Source: Tolypeutes matacus (lineage: Eukaryota; Chordata; Mammalia; Cingulata; Chlamyphoridae). From it: a stretch of DNA of 64,000 bases. Below the pieces are notes generated by a model, which was not told the DNA's origin, ran no database searches, and saw only the letters and a list, made by a program, of their open reading frames with translations. The stretch covers positions 268,987 through 332,986 of the forward strand of contig JAKSZT010053917.1 of the NCBI GenBank assembly GCA_026826555.1, written 5' to 3'. The translations under genes and the position numbers were made by a program. Of the stretch, positions 10,401 through 25,400 are shown piece after piece. Every line of letters starts with the position of its first letter. Within the stretch, counting starts at the first letter, position 1.

Positions 10401-13400
10401 TTTTTCATTCCAGTGGGAGAGACAGGCATGCATTCAATATAGTGTAGAATATGCAAGGGCAGGAGCAGAGGCAGAGTACTGAGGATGTGCACAGGAGGGA
10501 CATCCATCCTGGGTGATTGATGGGAGAGCTTCCTGGGACTGATATAAAGAGGATGAGTAGGAAGTAACCAAGTGAGGCATAACCCAGGCAGTGACAGTGT
10601 AGTGGTGAGTGAACGATTTGACAGCTAGGAGGTAGACTTTACAAGACTTTGTGATTTGAGTCCCTAAATTGTCTTATCATTTCACCTGAAGAAGCAGTGT
10701 CTACTTACTTAGACCCTAAGTTCTTTAGGAACAGGGGACATGTCTTCTTTTCCACTCTTACCAGCCCATAATGCAGTACATGCCTGGGCACATAGTGAGC
10801 ATGCTATAAATATTAATTGAGTTGCCTGAGTTTTTTCTCTTATCCTTTCTAGTGTTTGCAAGTATTTGTGTGTACATATCAGTTAGCAGGAGATGTTTGT
10901 GTGGAAGAAAGTTGGATCATAGTGAAAGTGTAAACAGACCATTCCTGAATGGATTTGGGAAGTGCCCTTTAGTCATTTCCACTGCCTGGGCCACTCCCTT
11001 GTAGGAGATTTTGTCCCTAGTTTTACTTTGATAGTGTCATGGAATCCAGAATGGACCCAGCCTCCAGAGGCATGGACAAAATGGCCTATGGCCCGAGTGG
11101 GTGTGATTATCAGGATGGAGAGAGCCAGGCTGCTCTCCTTAGAGCCATCTGACCTTGGGCTTCCTTAATCTCTGAGCCTCGGGTTCCCCTCCATAAGACA
11201 GAGATGACTGTGCTTATCAGATCTGCCTCACCTGGTTGATAGGACAGCATGAGTGATATATGTGAAGGCAACTTGTAAAAATTACATATTAATGCAAGAT
11301 TACATTATTATCATTACTTGGCAAGACATGAGGGATACTGGAAATATTATTCTAGCTCCAACTTTCTTTCTCATTGCTTTGTCACTCTGCCTATAATTCC
11401 TACCATTCAAGAATAATTCCTGGGAGCGAATGTAGCTCAAGTGATTGAGCACCGGCTTCCCATATACAGGGTCCTGGGTTTGATCCCTGGTGTCTCCTAA
11501 AACAAACAAACAAATAAGCTAAAAACCAACTCTCACTGGAGACTGGATGTAGCTCAGTGGTTGAGCGCCTGCTTCCCATATATGAGGTGCTGGGTTCAAT
11601 CCCTGGTACCTCCTAAAAATAAAAAATAGTAGAGAAGATGGCAGGTTCGTGGTGAGGAGGAGGCATGAAAATAGGTGTGCCTAGAAACAGATTTTAAAAG
11701 CAGTTTCTCTTCAAAACATCTCTTTTTATACCACCTGACCAGCATCTTGATTCACCATGGCAGTAGCAGCAGTAAGATGGGCAACATCAAGCAGAACTAT
11801 CTTGAAACATTTATTTCCAATTCCAAGCGGCATCAGGAACCGATCCTGGGATCTTCCCGAGTAGAGAGAGACACTGAATCTCTTGTGCCATCTCAGCTAC
11901 CTGGTCTGCTGGGTCTCCTATTGTCTCTCTTCTGTGTCTCTTTTGGTTGCATCATCTTGCTGCGCCAGCTCTCCACGGGGGCCAGCATTCTGTGCAGGCC
12001 AGCACTCCTGCGCAGGCCAGCACTTCTATGCGGGCCAGCACTCCGCGTGAGCCAGCACTCTGCATGGGCCAGCTCTTTGCTCAGGCAAGCTTGCTTTTCA
12101 ACAGGAGGCCCTAGGAATCGAACCCAGGACCTCCTATATGGTAGACGGGAGTCCAATCACTTGAGCCACATCCACTTCCCTACTAAAGGAGTGTTTAATA
12201 ATAATGGAAAATGGGAGAAAGCCTAAATAAGTATCAAAAGAAGAATGGATAAATTATGGTACATCTTTACTATGAATATCATGTAGCTGTTACCAACATG
12301 GAAAGAGCTCTAGATAGAAGAGTGAAAAAAGTATGTCACAGAACAATATCTATTGTCTGATCCCATTTGTGTGTTTAAAAGATAATCTACCATATACATG
12401 TATATGTATAAATGCAGGAGAAAAGGTTTGGATCAAACAGTGGTCATCTTTGTAGACCATGAGTGAGATTAAGCTGAGGGCAGGAGTAAGGGATTGGTAA
12501 AGGAGAACTTTCTTTTGTTTGAATCATTTACACGTTGTATGTTTTCACATATTACTTTTTAGTAGATCTTAAAATAAGCAAATTCATAGTCACATCTTCC
12601 AAAGATAATAATCGATAATATTTTGGTATATTCTCTTTGTGTTTTTTTCTATATACCTAGCCATTTGAAAAAAATATATATTTCTGCTGTTTTTTCCCCT
12701 AAAGAACTGCCTATAGTTTAAAATTTTGTTCTAAGACTATTACCACATGTTTGATAGTCAAAGCACTGATCCATGTAAATACATAGAATATTAAAACCTT
12801 ATTTTCCCTAAATAAATAAATTAATAAATGAAAAAAAAAAGAAGAAAAATTCCCTTCAGCAAAGATTGTATGATCTTCCAGTGGTTCTGTATCTTCTGTC
12901 CGTTTTTTACCATACATCTTTTCTCCCATGGTATGCCCCCAGGACACCGTGCCTTCTGCCTTATGTAAACAGAGGGAAAGAACCAGAGCTATCTGGGGGA
13001 TCCTAATTAGGTTAAGTGGGATATAATCCAAGCAAACTCTTTTTTTCAGGCTCAGGTCATGAAATGGTATGGTCCACAGCCCAGCCCCTTTAACTTTACA
13101 CTCTTTTCTTGATTTCTTATAGGCTTTACAGTTGCTGCTGGTTCTAGGGTGGTTCTTTGTTCCAATCTACATCAAGGCAGGGGTGAGTTATCTGAAGTCG
13201 GGTGTTGTGTGTCCATCTGTGAGGTGTATTTCATGCATTCACTTATTCATTCATTTATTCTTCTCAATCATGGAATATTGTTAACCGGCACTCACCTGGC
13301 CTGTGGCTAGAAATATACAGGTGACAAAGACCCAATTTCTTCCCTAGAGGGGCTCCCAGTGTAGAATGTGGCTGAAGCCAGATGGCAAATTAGTGGTGGC

Positions 13401-16400
13401 CCTGCACAATGACCACTGTTATGGAATAAGCCCAGCCTAGTGCAGGAAACTGAAGCTGGGGTCAGCCCTGTACTTCAAGAAAAGCTTCCCAGAGGTAACC
13501 TGAGTTGAACCTTGAGAAATAAGGGTCACCTTTAAGGTAGGAAAGTAAGAGCACAGAGATTCAGAAGAAACTATATATGAAAGCTGAAATTCATGAAAGG
13601 ACTTGGAGTATTTGAAGGTCAGGTAAAATTATGATTAAAATAGAGGGTATATGGAGAGAGAATAGCGGGAGATGCAAGTGGGTCTGCAGGCACAGGTGGG
13701 GTTCAATTATGAAGGCCTTATGCTCATCCTAGACTTAAAAGATGTGCCCTTTATTCTCCCGGAAACAGGCAGTCAACATAGACTTTCAGGCAGTTGAGAG
13801 TCACCATCAGACTCATATCATAGGAAGCTGCACTCAGGTAGCTGAGAGGAAGGTGGACTTGAGCAGGAATCTACTGAAGGTGAGATAATAAGGACAGTCA
13901 TATGATACCTCATGAGGCTCTAGGCAAGAAAACAGAGAGGAAGGAGGGATGTGTCTGGGGAAGGGATGACATGTTGGTGACAGATTTGAGGGGAAGGCAG
14001 TGGAGAGAGATATTAAGAGCAAACCTAAGACATCAAGCTTAGGGGCCTGGATGCATGAAGCTACCATTAACGGAGTTGGGGAATTCCAGAGGGGACCAGG
14101 GGATGGGTGAGAGTGAGAACAATTAGTTCACTTTGGAACTGGGAGAGTATTTGGTGCATTCAGGACACTGAAATGGAGACACCCAGCAGGCAGTGGGAGA
14201 CGGCGATTTGCAGATTGCTCAAGGAGAGTACTTCTCTTCAGAAATATTGGTTGAGAACCCATTCCATGCCAGGCACCCTGCACAGTGTCAGAGATGCATC
14301 TGTGAACGAGTAGCCATCCCTTCCCCACTGGGAAGAGGGCACAAATAAATTGGGTGTCACTTGTGGGAGACTGTCTAGGAAATCCCACGTCACTATGGAA
14401 GAGCTCTTATTCCAGTCTGGGCCTTAAAGGAAGCCTCCCTGAAGGAGAGCCATCGGAGTTGAGATTTGAGGAATGGGCAAGTGACTGCCAGGGAAAGATG
14501 GTGAGGAAGGGTGTCCTGAGGCCAGGGAATGTTGTGTGCAAAGCCCAATGAGAGAGCATGCAGCACCTATGAGGACCTAGTAGTGGCTCAGTGTGAATAA
14601 AGCATAAGGGCTGGGGCTGGAGGTGGAGAGATGGGTGGGAGCTTGATGTATCAGACCACTGGAGGGGTGGAGTGCCACTCAGCAGGGCCCTCAATCTGAA
14701 GTTCTATATTTTTCTTAATTCTGCATAATTCTGAGTTGCACGTTTTTTTTCTTTATTGGATTTCAGTTCAACAGAACAGGGGTGTTAATCATTTTATATA
14801 CATACATATATATCCACACAATATATACATATATAATATATATAATCACAAGTGATATATATAATATATATATTATATATAATCAAGAGTGTTTATCACA
14901 CTCCTCAGTTCATGGCTTACTATCATTTAAAGTCTGCCTTAAGCTTCTCTCTTATGTTATTTTTTTATGTTTCCCTTTCCCTCTCCAACCCCTCTTCCAT
15001 TTACCTTTTTCCTGCAAGTGTCCACATGAATGTGTTGAATGTGTTATTAGTATTTCTGTCTCCACGGAATTTTATGGTGCTATTTTGTGGAAGTGGATGT
15101 GTACATATATATTTTTCAAGTTTACATAAATGCTATCCAGCTATAGACTTTATTTTGTTTTTTCCCTTATTCGGCTTTGTCTTTTAAAACTACACCCTTC
15201 TACACACACATCCAGTTTATCGCTTCTGGCTGCTGCTCATTCACTCCCCTACTGATGGACACCTAGGTTGCCTCCAACTCTGTAGCACTACAAAGGGGCA
15301 GCATGAGGGAAATTGGGAGCGTGATGGAACTGCTTTTTATCTTGAATATGGTGGTAGGTACATGACTGTGCATTTGCCAAAACTCATAGATATATATATC
15401 ACAATGAATTTTACTATATGGAAATTTTATAAATTTATTTATTTTTAATTGTGGTAAATATACACAGCAATATGGGAACCTTCTATTTTATGCATAATTT
15501 CTCTGTAAACCCACAACTTCTCTAATATACATATATACACACATAACATAAAAATAATTTTAGCCATTTGAAGTGGACAAGTCTTTGACTATCCTGTATA
15601 ACTTTCACCACTATCTTCAGATGATTTTCATCGTGCTAAACTAAAACTCATATTCATTTAGCAAGAACTGCTCATTCCCTGCTCCTGCCTCTCCAGGTAG
15701 CCTCTATTCTGCTTTCTGTCTCTACGAATTTGTTTATTCTAAGTATTTCATATAAAAGAAATCATAAAGTATTTGTTCTTTTTTATCTGGCTTAGTTCAC
15801 TCAACATGGTATCTGCAAGAGTCAGCCATGTTGTAGCATGTGCCAGCACTTCACTTCTTTTTACAGCTGAATAATATTCCATTATATGAATATACCACAT
15901 TTAGCTTATCCATTCATCTGTTAATGGACACTTGGGTTGCTTCCACCTTTTGGCTATTGTGAATAATGCTGTGATGAGCATTGGTGCAAAGATTTCTGTC
16001 TGAGTCCCTGCTTGTATGTAGATTTTTGAAGTGAATAATTTTTAAAGTGAATATATTAAAAAAAAAAAAAAGTGAATATAAATACTAAGGTGATGGCCAC
16101 CCATGCACTTTCCTTCTTATGGATCTGAAGCCAGGATTTCTCAACCTCAGCACCATGGACATATGGGGCCAGATAATTCTTTGCTGTAGGGGCCTGTCAT
16201 GTAAATTATAGAATGGTGAGCAGCATCCCTGCGCTCTACTCACTAGATACCAGGAGAACAAGATATTTTCAAACGCCACCTGGAGCAGGGGGCAAATTCA
16301 CCCCATTTGGAAACCACTGCTCTAAGCTCATATGTCCCAGGACTTCTGGACGTTTAGTTATATAAATCCACTAAGTGCTACAACATGCTCTTGACAATGG

Positions 16401-19400
16401 CTACAGTCAGCTGCCCTCCTGCTCCTCACTATTGTCATGAGAGTTCCCACATCCTCACCAACACAGTATTTTCCTTCATTCTAGTTTTTGCCATCCCGAC
16501 AGTTGTAAAGAGGCCCCTCTTTTTTAACTTTATTTTTATTAGAGAAGTGGTAGATTTACAGAAAAACCATTGCATAATATACAGACTTCCCTTATTAACC
16601 CTCCCCCCAATATTAACCCTTTGCATTCATCTGGTACATTTGTTATAATTCATGAAAGAACAATTTTATAATTGTACCATCACCTCTAGTTCATGCCTTA
16701 CATTAGGGTTGACTGATTGTGTTATACACGCCTATGGTTTTTTGTTTGTTTTTGTTTTTTAGGAGGTACTGCAGATTGAACCCAGGACCTCGTACACGGG
16801 AAGCAGGTGCTTAACCACTAAGCTACATCCGCTCCCCAATGAGAGTTGGATTTTCTTTTATTTGTTAGTTTGTTTTTAGGAGGTACTGGGGATCAAATCC
16901 AGGAACTCATACATGGGAAGCAGGGGCTCAACCACATGAGCTGCCTCTGCTCCCCAGTCCTATGATTTGAATTTTGCTTGTTCTTTTTAAATTTTTACTC
17001 TAGTAACATATATACAATCTAAAATTTACCCTTTAACCACATTCAAATATATAGTTCAGTGCTGTAAATCTTTCTTCAATTAGGGGCAGGATATACCACG
17101 GCTACTGTGGCTCACCTTCAACCTTGGTGTTGCCAACCAACTGGGGCACTGCCCTGTCTCCCTGAGCCAAGTTCCTACATTTATTCTTTCAACTGCTGGT
17201 GCTTGGACCGTGGAGTGCCGTATCCTAGGATAAGTCCTGAGGCAAGGGAGCTCAGAAACATGCCAGTCACTCTGCAGGTCTTTATGTGCCCACCCTTTGC
17301 TCATCCTTGGGTCCTTCCATTTCCAGGCTTGAACATGTTCTGTTAAAGGATACCGTAGCATCCTTGATGCAACTGCCAACTTTTTGCCACAGAACTCATT
17401 CATGTGTCCTTGGCTGTGGCCTTCCACCTTTCAGGGCATCCTCACAGTTCCTGGCCCGCCAAGAGTTCCCTTTTTGTTTTCAATAATATATAATAAATAT
17501 TTACCTAACATCCTTCTATACTAGGAGAAACTAAATCATGAGCTCAATCTGTTATGAATAAATTAGAAATCTGCACCTTTTATGCTACTTATCACAGTCA
17601 ACCTCACATTTCAGTTATGATACCCACACATTCCACTTTTTTCTCTAAGTAGGGTTTTAGTATAATTCTATTCCTTTCAGTAAAGATGATCATGAAAATG
17701 CATACCTAGATGTATATTTGCTATTTATCTGAAGATCTATTTATTATGCCATCATAATTGTGATTCATTATTTACAGGTAATATTATTTCTACTGAAGTG
17801 TAAGATTATAGATAAAAATAATTTTTTGTTGAGTATCTACCATTTAGGTATTGTAGGTACTTCACTTGGATCTTCACATTAAACCCCCACTTTACAGGTG
17901 AGATTATGGAGATTCAGAGAGATTGTCATTTGCAAAAGGTCACACTTCTAGTAAATGCCAGAACTGGGAACAGATCTCAAGGTTGTCTGACTCCAACACC
18001 TGTATTCATTCCAGCTCCTTGCCAACCAAAAGGTTGTGCCTTTCTCACTTCTGTATTCCCAAGGTGCCACGTACAGTGCTTTACTGTCCGGAGGTGCCTG
18101 CTAAATGTGGACTAACCCAGATGTGCTGGGCTCTGAAGGTGAATCCTGATAACGTCTCTCTGTGCAGGTGATGACCATGCCGGAATACCTGAAGAAGAGG
18201 TTTGGTGGGAAGCGACTCCAGATCTACCTCTCTGTGCTCTCCCTCTTCATCTGTGTGGCTTTGAGAATCTCGGTGAGTTCACGTGATTTTGTATACTGTC
18301 TTCAAGAGCTGCCCTTGATGAGGCAGAAGTGCTAAGTCAGAGATAGATGAGATTATTGAAAGCCCTTACAGTCTGAATCATACAGTTGCATGTCTTAGCA
18401 ACCAGGGCTCTCACCACCAAGTCCTTCTGGAAAGGCAGGAGCTTCAGAGACCCAGTGTTCATAGTCGACTTTTTTTTTTAACTTTTTATTGTAGTACCAT
18501 TAATACAACTCAAAATGTCCCACCTTAACTGCTCTCAAGTATGCATATCAGGGGTATAAATACATTCACAACATTGTGCTACCATCACCCATATCCATGA
18601 CTCCAACTTTTCTATCTCCTCAAACACAAACTCTGTACCCATCAAGCAATAATAACTCCCCCTTTTCCTGCAAAATAAAATCTACCATCTGTCTTTATGA
18701 ATTTACTTATTTAGGTATTTTGTGTAAGCAAGTAGTAGACTTTTAAGTTGTGAGAGGCTCCAGAGTGTAAATCCACCCTCTCATTAAGGATAAGAAAACA
18801 TAGATGTACAGAAAGAACAAAATGTCTCATACAAGTGACACAGCTTTTTAGAAGTAGAGAAGAAGAGGACTTCCTGGGTCTCCTGCCATTTTCACTGCCC
18901 AATAACCTCTTTATTCTCTTTGGCAGAGCCAGTCTGTGCTTATACTTTCATTTTCAGCTTGACTCTCTGATTCGTGAACCAGAAGAAAAATGTTCCACGT
19001 GTTATACACTGTCTTTTGTTAAATTTATTCTATTTTATATAAGACTGCCCTTATAGATCAATATTCAAAGGATTTAAATGTTTTTTAAAAGTTACTTTCC
19101 TTAGAGATAACCAGTGAGGAAAGATGAAAGGAATTCAAAGATTCAGCCACATATAGAAAACAAAGAGTAACTCATATGCTTCTCATGGATGGGTGACTAA
19201 TGAAATAATCTCTTGCAAGTTTACAGTCCAGGCAGTTGTCTCAAGGCTTGTGAGAGAAGAAGCTGATTCTCACTATTGCTCTTGTATTGAGTTGAGTCAT
19301 TGCTGGAAATACACCACCCGCTCAGATTAGATGGCACAGGCCTTCCTAATGCAGCGTGAGCGTTTCCTAGCACGTACGGTTTTTTGTTTGTTTGTTTGTT

Positions 19401-22400
19401 TGTTTTTAAAGCTTCTTGTTTTAATCAAAAAACAAACACGGTTTTTTATTGAGCCACGTGTTAGGAGTAACAAAGATTCCTGTGTTTCTGATTCCTGCAT
19501 GACCATATGGTTAGGGAGACAACAATTTTGTGCATGAAATAATTAGCACCCTATGACAATATATACAAATATACTGAACTGGAACACAGTATACATGGAT
19601 AAGTAGAAGACGTGTGCTATAGGACACTCAGGAAGGGGGATGGTCACTATTGGGGTTCTCTTCATGGAGCAGGAACTTGAAGGAGCAGGGACAGGAGAAA
19701 GGACAGGAGAGACAGAGGGGAACAGAGAAGCCTGTGGGTGTCTGGGCCCCTGTGCTTATAAGTTCCTCATTTCCACAGTGGGTTGGACCCTCTGACCTCC
19801 CAGTTCTCCTTTCACTCTGACATCTTTAACTTGATGGTTCTAAAGAGCATGAACAAGTTGCTGGGGCAGAATGGCAGTGGCCACAAGGGCTCCTGGGGGA
19901 AGCAGCCTCCTGAAGTGGAGTTTTCCTGGTAGTGGGGAGGGACCGGAATGGGTGAGGGAAGCAGAGAGGGCCACAAAAGCATGTGTGACTATGGGGGTTC
20001 TGGGATGGCTGGAATGATATGGTGGCAGGAGTCCGTTCTTGCCTCCCAGGTTATATTTTAGATGATATTAATAATATTTTATCTTAGACATGAACTTTTG
20101 GGTCCTTTTTACTCTGATAACAGATTCTGCCCTGGTTACTCATTAAACAGCTTATTGTGAAAGATTAGGAATGTTTTCATAGTGCTCTCCTGTCCCAGGC
20201 TTGAAAAAGTTCATCTTGTTCACTTAATATAAATATATATATATTTTATAAATAATGATATATTAATAATCAGTTGCAAATATTATGTCCCTGTACACCT
20301 AAAGGTTTCACTTTTCTTTTTCTAAAACATTAATATTCTCTCAGAAAACCACATTGCAAATTTTTTAAATCAGGAACTTGGATACAAACTATTATTATCT
20401 AATCTACAGACCTTCTACAGGAGCCAGTTTGAGGGAGCTCCCACTGCCCAAATCCAGGATAATATGAACATCAAAATAATTACATACAAAAATGATTTAT
20501 AAACTATTGATAAAATATGAATCTAAGCATACATTTCAATTATACATATAATTTATATAATATAGTATGTATATATTTACACATACATACATGCATACAG
20601 ACAGACAGGTAGATACATAGAGGAGAAGGGAGGGCTTTTACCCTCAGTGAAATGCTGAGGACTGACCGGTAAATATGGAGGGAGTGCTAGAGTTGGGAAA
20701 TCATCATTTTGCAACCATCATAATAAAAATTGGATCTGGTAAGAACCATCTATGAATGCTAAATCTAGGGGGAAATTTTGAAGAAGAAGGATATTTGCAT
20801 GGTTTAAAGTGTCTTGTCACAGACTGCTTATTAGTTACAGGGGAAACATAAAACAGTAATTATACAGTGGAGAAATTGGGCTCCAATTAATGGGACGGGG
20901 AGTGGATGTAGCTCAGTGGTTGAGTGCCTGCCTCCCACATACGAGGTCCCAGGTTCAATCCCCAGTATCTCCTTTAAAAATAAAAAATTAATGTCACCAT
21001 TGTGGAACAGATGGACATTGAATGCCTTCAGATTGGATGCACTGAGAAGGACACATCACTTATGTAGTATTCCAGCCAAGAATGTGTAACCTGCATCCCC
21101 CTGTGAGGAACTATCAGATAAATCTGAAACTAAAGTTGTTAGATTAAGAAGGGAGGGAGATTCAATTCTTTAAAAATGTTAATGTTACATACAACAAAGA
21201 AAAGCTGTGGAAATGTTTCAGATTAAAGGGGACCGAAGACATATGACAACTAAATGTAATACCTGACCCTAGACCTCTTTAATAAGTGATTCAATTGAGA
21301 AATGAACAAAGTGCTCTGAGGATATAGAGGCAAGAGAGGGATGATCACTGTTCAGACTTAATGGAAGGTATAGCTGTGGATACAGCTGAGTGGAGTATTG
21401 AAGGACGAAGTAGTAGTCTACCAGGAAAAGAAGAGGTGATACATTAAAGTAGAGAAGTCAGAGGACTGAGATGCATATGAATTTTTCTATCCTAACCATT
21501 CATTCCCTTTTCAGTCAGACATATTTTCTGGAGCCATATTCATCAAGATGGCCTTGGGCTTGGACCTTTACCTGGCAATCTTCATCCTCTTGGCTNNNNN
21601 NNNNNNNNNNNNNNNNNNNNNNNNNNNNNNNNNNNNNNNNNNNNNNNNNNNNNNNNNNNNNNNNNNNNNNNNNNNNNNNNNNNNNNNNNNNNNNNNNNNN
21701 NNNNNNNNNNNNNNNNNNNNNNNNNNNNNNNNNNNNNNNNNNNNNNNNNNNNNNNNNNNNNNNNNNNNNNNNNNNNNNNNNNNNNNNNNNNNNNNNNNNN
21801 NNNNNNNNNNNNNNNNNNNNNNNNNNNNNNNNNNNNNNNNNNNNNNNNNNNNNNNNNNNNNNNNNNNNNNNNNNNNNNNNNNNNNNNNNNNNNNNNNNNN
21901 NNNNNNNNNNNNNNNNNNNNNNNNNNNNNNNNNNNNNNNNNNNNNNNNNNNNNNNNNNNNNNNNNNNNNNNNNNNNNNNNNNNNNNNNNNNNNNNATGAA
22001 ATAATGATTCCTAGATGAACTTGTAGCACAGCCTGGACTGCTGAGTCATGTCCAGGGTTTGAGTAGGGGAGAGCTCAGAGGTGAAGACAAGTAAATGAGA
22101 GCTCATGGACAAAATGCCCTGGTCTTTCTCTTTATCTCCACAGGGGGCTTGGCCTCAGTGATATACACAGACACCCTCCAGACCATCATCATGCTGATTG
22201 GCTCTTTTATTCTCATGGGGTTTGGTAAGTGAACAAAGACAGATGATGGCATGTGTGTGGGCTGTGCCTGGGAATGGAAATCATGGGACATGTTTCTGCT
22301 CAGTCTCTCTGGGCTGCTTTTTATCTGTTGCCTCCCAGTTCCAGCAGGACCCATTTTCCAGTCATTTATGTAATTCCCATCACTGAAATGCTGGCTTGAA

Positions 22401-25400
22401 TTCTTTCTTCCTGTACTATTTCAGCATGAAGACATGGGAGAGAAGGACTTTACTACCTTTAGAAAATTATTGCTTTGGTAAATTATCCTAATTAACACTG
22501 TTTCCTCAGGTTCAGAATGGATGAATCAGTACATCTGGTTTCATGATTTTGCAAAAATATTGGCTTATTGGAGTCAATGCACAAAAACCTTTCATTTACA
22601 TACAATCTTCATGAAATGAAAGATTAAATATTAGCAAAAATTTAGATAATTGAATATTAACCTTAATATGACTGTTTCAGATGGAAATCTGTTAAAAAAA
22701 CATCACTTACTTTATTGAAATAAACAAAGATAGGTTGAATTTTCCTGATGACTCTGACTTACTACTATCAACAGTTAGTTTGGTCTTTTGATTAAGTTAT
22801 TATATGCCAGCAGGCAATATTGATGAACTGAACTTATAATTTGCTAATTTTTGTTTTCTTCTGCTATGGTATTTGTTTATCTTTGGATAGGAACTACATG
22901 CACATAGTAAAATGGATGAAAATAAACATCTCTTGATCCCACCCCTGTTCTGCAGTCACCATGCTCTACCTAATTGAGCTGCAGGGAGTACAAAAATACT
23001 GAACATATATGCATCTAATCACAGAGCTTTAAGATACATGAAACAAAAACTCATAGAACTGCAAAGACAGACAAATTCACAATGATAGTTGGTGATTTCA
23101 ACACAATATTTATGCCACTATCACATGTAGCTATTTAAATTTAACTTAATTAAAATTAAATAAAATTTAAAATTCAGTTCCTCAGTCATCTAGCCACATT
23201 TCAAGTGCCCAATGTATGGTTAGTAGCTACCATATTGGACAGCACAGATAAAGAATAGTTCCATCACTGCAGAAAGTCCTATTGCACAGTGCTGCTCTGG
23301 AAGCAACTGCTAGTAATAAATCTATTTGTTAGCCAGAACCTCTACACTATTCTTGTTCATGGTTTGGTGTTTTTTTGTTTGTTTGTTTGTTTGTTTCTAG
23401 CCTCAGTGATGCACTCCCTGGGAAATTACTCAGCCTCTCTAAGCCTCATTTCCCTCATTCTTAGGATGAGGAGATGGGACTTCTTCATCCCTTAGAGTCT
23501 CCCATGTATTTTTTTCCCATGTATTTCTGTTACAAACCTTATTCCCCTTACCAGAGCAATTCCTTTGTTTTGTGGTTGGTTGTCTGTACCCCTCACTAGA
23601 ACAAGCTTCTGCCTTGCTCATTTGTTTTGCACATAATAAGTCCCTACTGCCAAGCTTAATGTCTGCCACATAGAGGGTGCTCAATTAAATAACTAATTAA
23701 ATTAATAAGTGAATTAATTTTGACCTCAACTCTACAGTTGTATGATACACTTGTATTCCTCATTTGAGCCTATATGAAATGGCCCCACATGCATGGGCTC
23801 ATCTTTCTAAGACTTCCATCCATTATAATTCTTTTCTATTCCTGACTAATCTTTCCAGACCCCCTGTGGGCTGAGTCATACCAGTTCTCCTCACTCATAT
23901 CTAATCTGCTGCCTTAAATTTCTGCTCCTTATCATCCCAATTGTTCAATTGCAACATAAGCAAAATACAGTGTTTCAGCAGAACATTGGCATGTGTATAC
24001 ACTTAGACTGGCCAGGCTCTGTGTCAGGAAGAGAGGTCATCACTTCCTGACACTTTGAGAGGAGTTGAACCTTTCTTATGGCTAATTTCACAGGACACAT
24101 TCATTAACTCACTTTCAAATTTGTTTCTTCTCTGGATGGATGAGAGACTTCAATATCAGTATGTTGTGTAACAGTTTTACTTTTACCGTAAAGATAGGAA
24201 TTTTATAAAAAAAATTTAAAGAGCATTACAACAAGAAAAGATAAAGAGCAATTTGCTTTATATACTTTCAGAAAGTAAATTTTGTAGCAAGGTCATTGCT
24301 CATGTTGGTACTAGAAAAACATGGATCCTGGAAGAAAGACACAGAGGAATAATCATGAACACCAGGGGTCTTAAACTTCTGTAAGACATTTCTTTTTATC
24401 TGATGCTTTTTCAGCATTTGCTGAAGTTGGAGGCTACGAGAGTTTCAGAGAGAAGTATATGAATGCCATCCCATCCATAGTCGAGGGTGACAACCTGACC
24501 ATCAACCCCAGATGCTATACTCCACAGGCAGACTCCTTCCACATTTTCCGAGATGCTGTCACTGGAGATATTCCATGGCCAGGAATGATTTTTGGAATGA
24601 ACATTTTAGCCATGTGGTACTGGTGCACAAATCAGGTGATGTGTGTGTGTGTGTGTGTGGGTGTGCGTGTAAGTGTTTTAAAATATTCATGTTGTTATTT
24701 TTCTTCTCATAGAGAAGTATCTAATTTTTACTTTGTGTCAAAATTATACACATATATCTTAAAGAGTCAAACAGTTGTGCAAGGATTTTTATGAAAAATA
24801 GCGGCCTAGTACCCCACTTTCTGTCCTTCAGAGGCTAATATTTCAATTACTCTCAACTCTTTCAGTCGAGTATTTTGGTATTTTTTCTGTTCTCTACATC
24901 CTTGCACTAAATGTGTGGTCCTTGGATGATCAGCATGCACATCACCTTGGAGTTCATTAAATCAGACTCTCAGACACTCTCCAGATGCACTGAATCAGAA
25001 TTTGCCTATAAGCCTGCTCCTCTAGTGATTCAAATAACATGCTTCTGTTGTTCCATCATGGTTTTCCACTTTTAAGATTTTTTCTACTGGCTTCCCTTGA
25101 TGAGAGATGAGGGTTTAGTTAGCCTTCAACTTTGCACCCTTGATCACATACAACCACACCTCCTGTCCCCCATCCTCCCAATAGATTTAAATCATAATTT
25201 GGGGGAGATCAACATCCAGTGCTTCCATTTTTTGTCCTATGTATATACATAATTCACAGCTGAGCCAAATGATATCCTCTGATCTCTTCTTCTGTACTAT
25301 AGCTTTTTTTTTTTTCCCTTGAAGTAATAATTGGGGGGGTAGAATTTTCTTGGTAATTATTATTAATTACACACTAAACTCTGTGAATTGCCTAAATCTA

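Larger units (their letters stand above)
10007..13122 (+). other. Intron 3
   Basis: It holds two direct DAS-like SINEs (11422-11627), a dimeric SINE in reverse (11800-12180) and an L1-like stretch at about 12185-12600. The remainder at 10007-11400 shows no recognised feature. Confidence 0.6.
13183..18167 (+). other. Intron 4, longest 5' intron
   Basis: It contains an AT-rich repeat (14797-14885), L1 antisense pieces (about 14890-16060), two reverse DAS-like SINEs (16756-16955) and an L1-like piece near 16990-17080. I see no recognised element at 13190-14700 or 17090-18160. Short open frames there lack exon-like boundaries. Confidence 0.6.

Noticed and set aside
11675..12226. 183-residue plus-strand frame with repeated Cys-Arg-Pro-Ala
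   Set aside because: It is the antisense of the dimeric SINE and its 18-base array, not a gene.
21471..22029. Long open frames across the N run
   Set aside because: They exist only because N codons cannot be read as stops. Only the exon 6 part (21515-21595) is supported.
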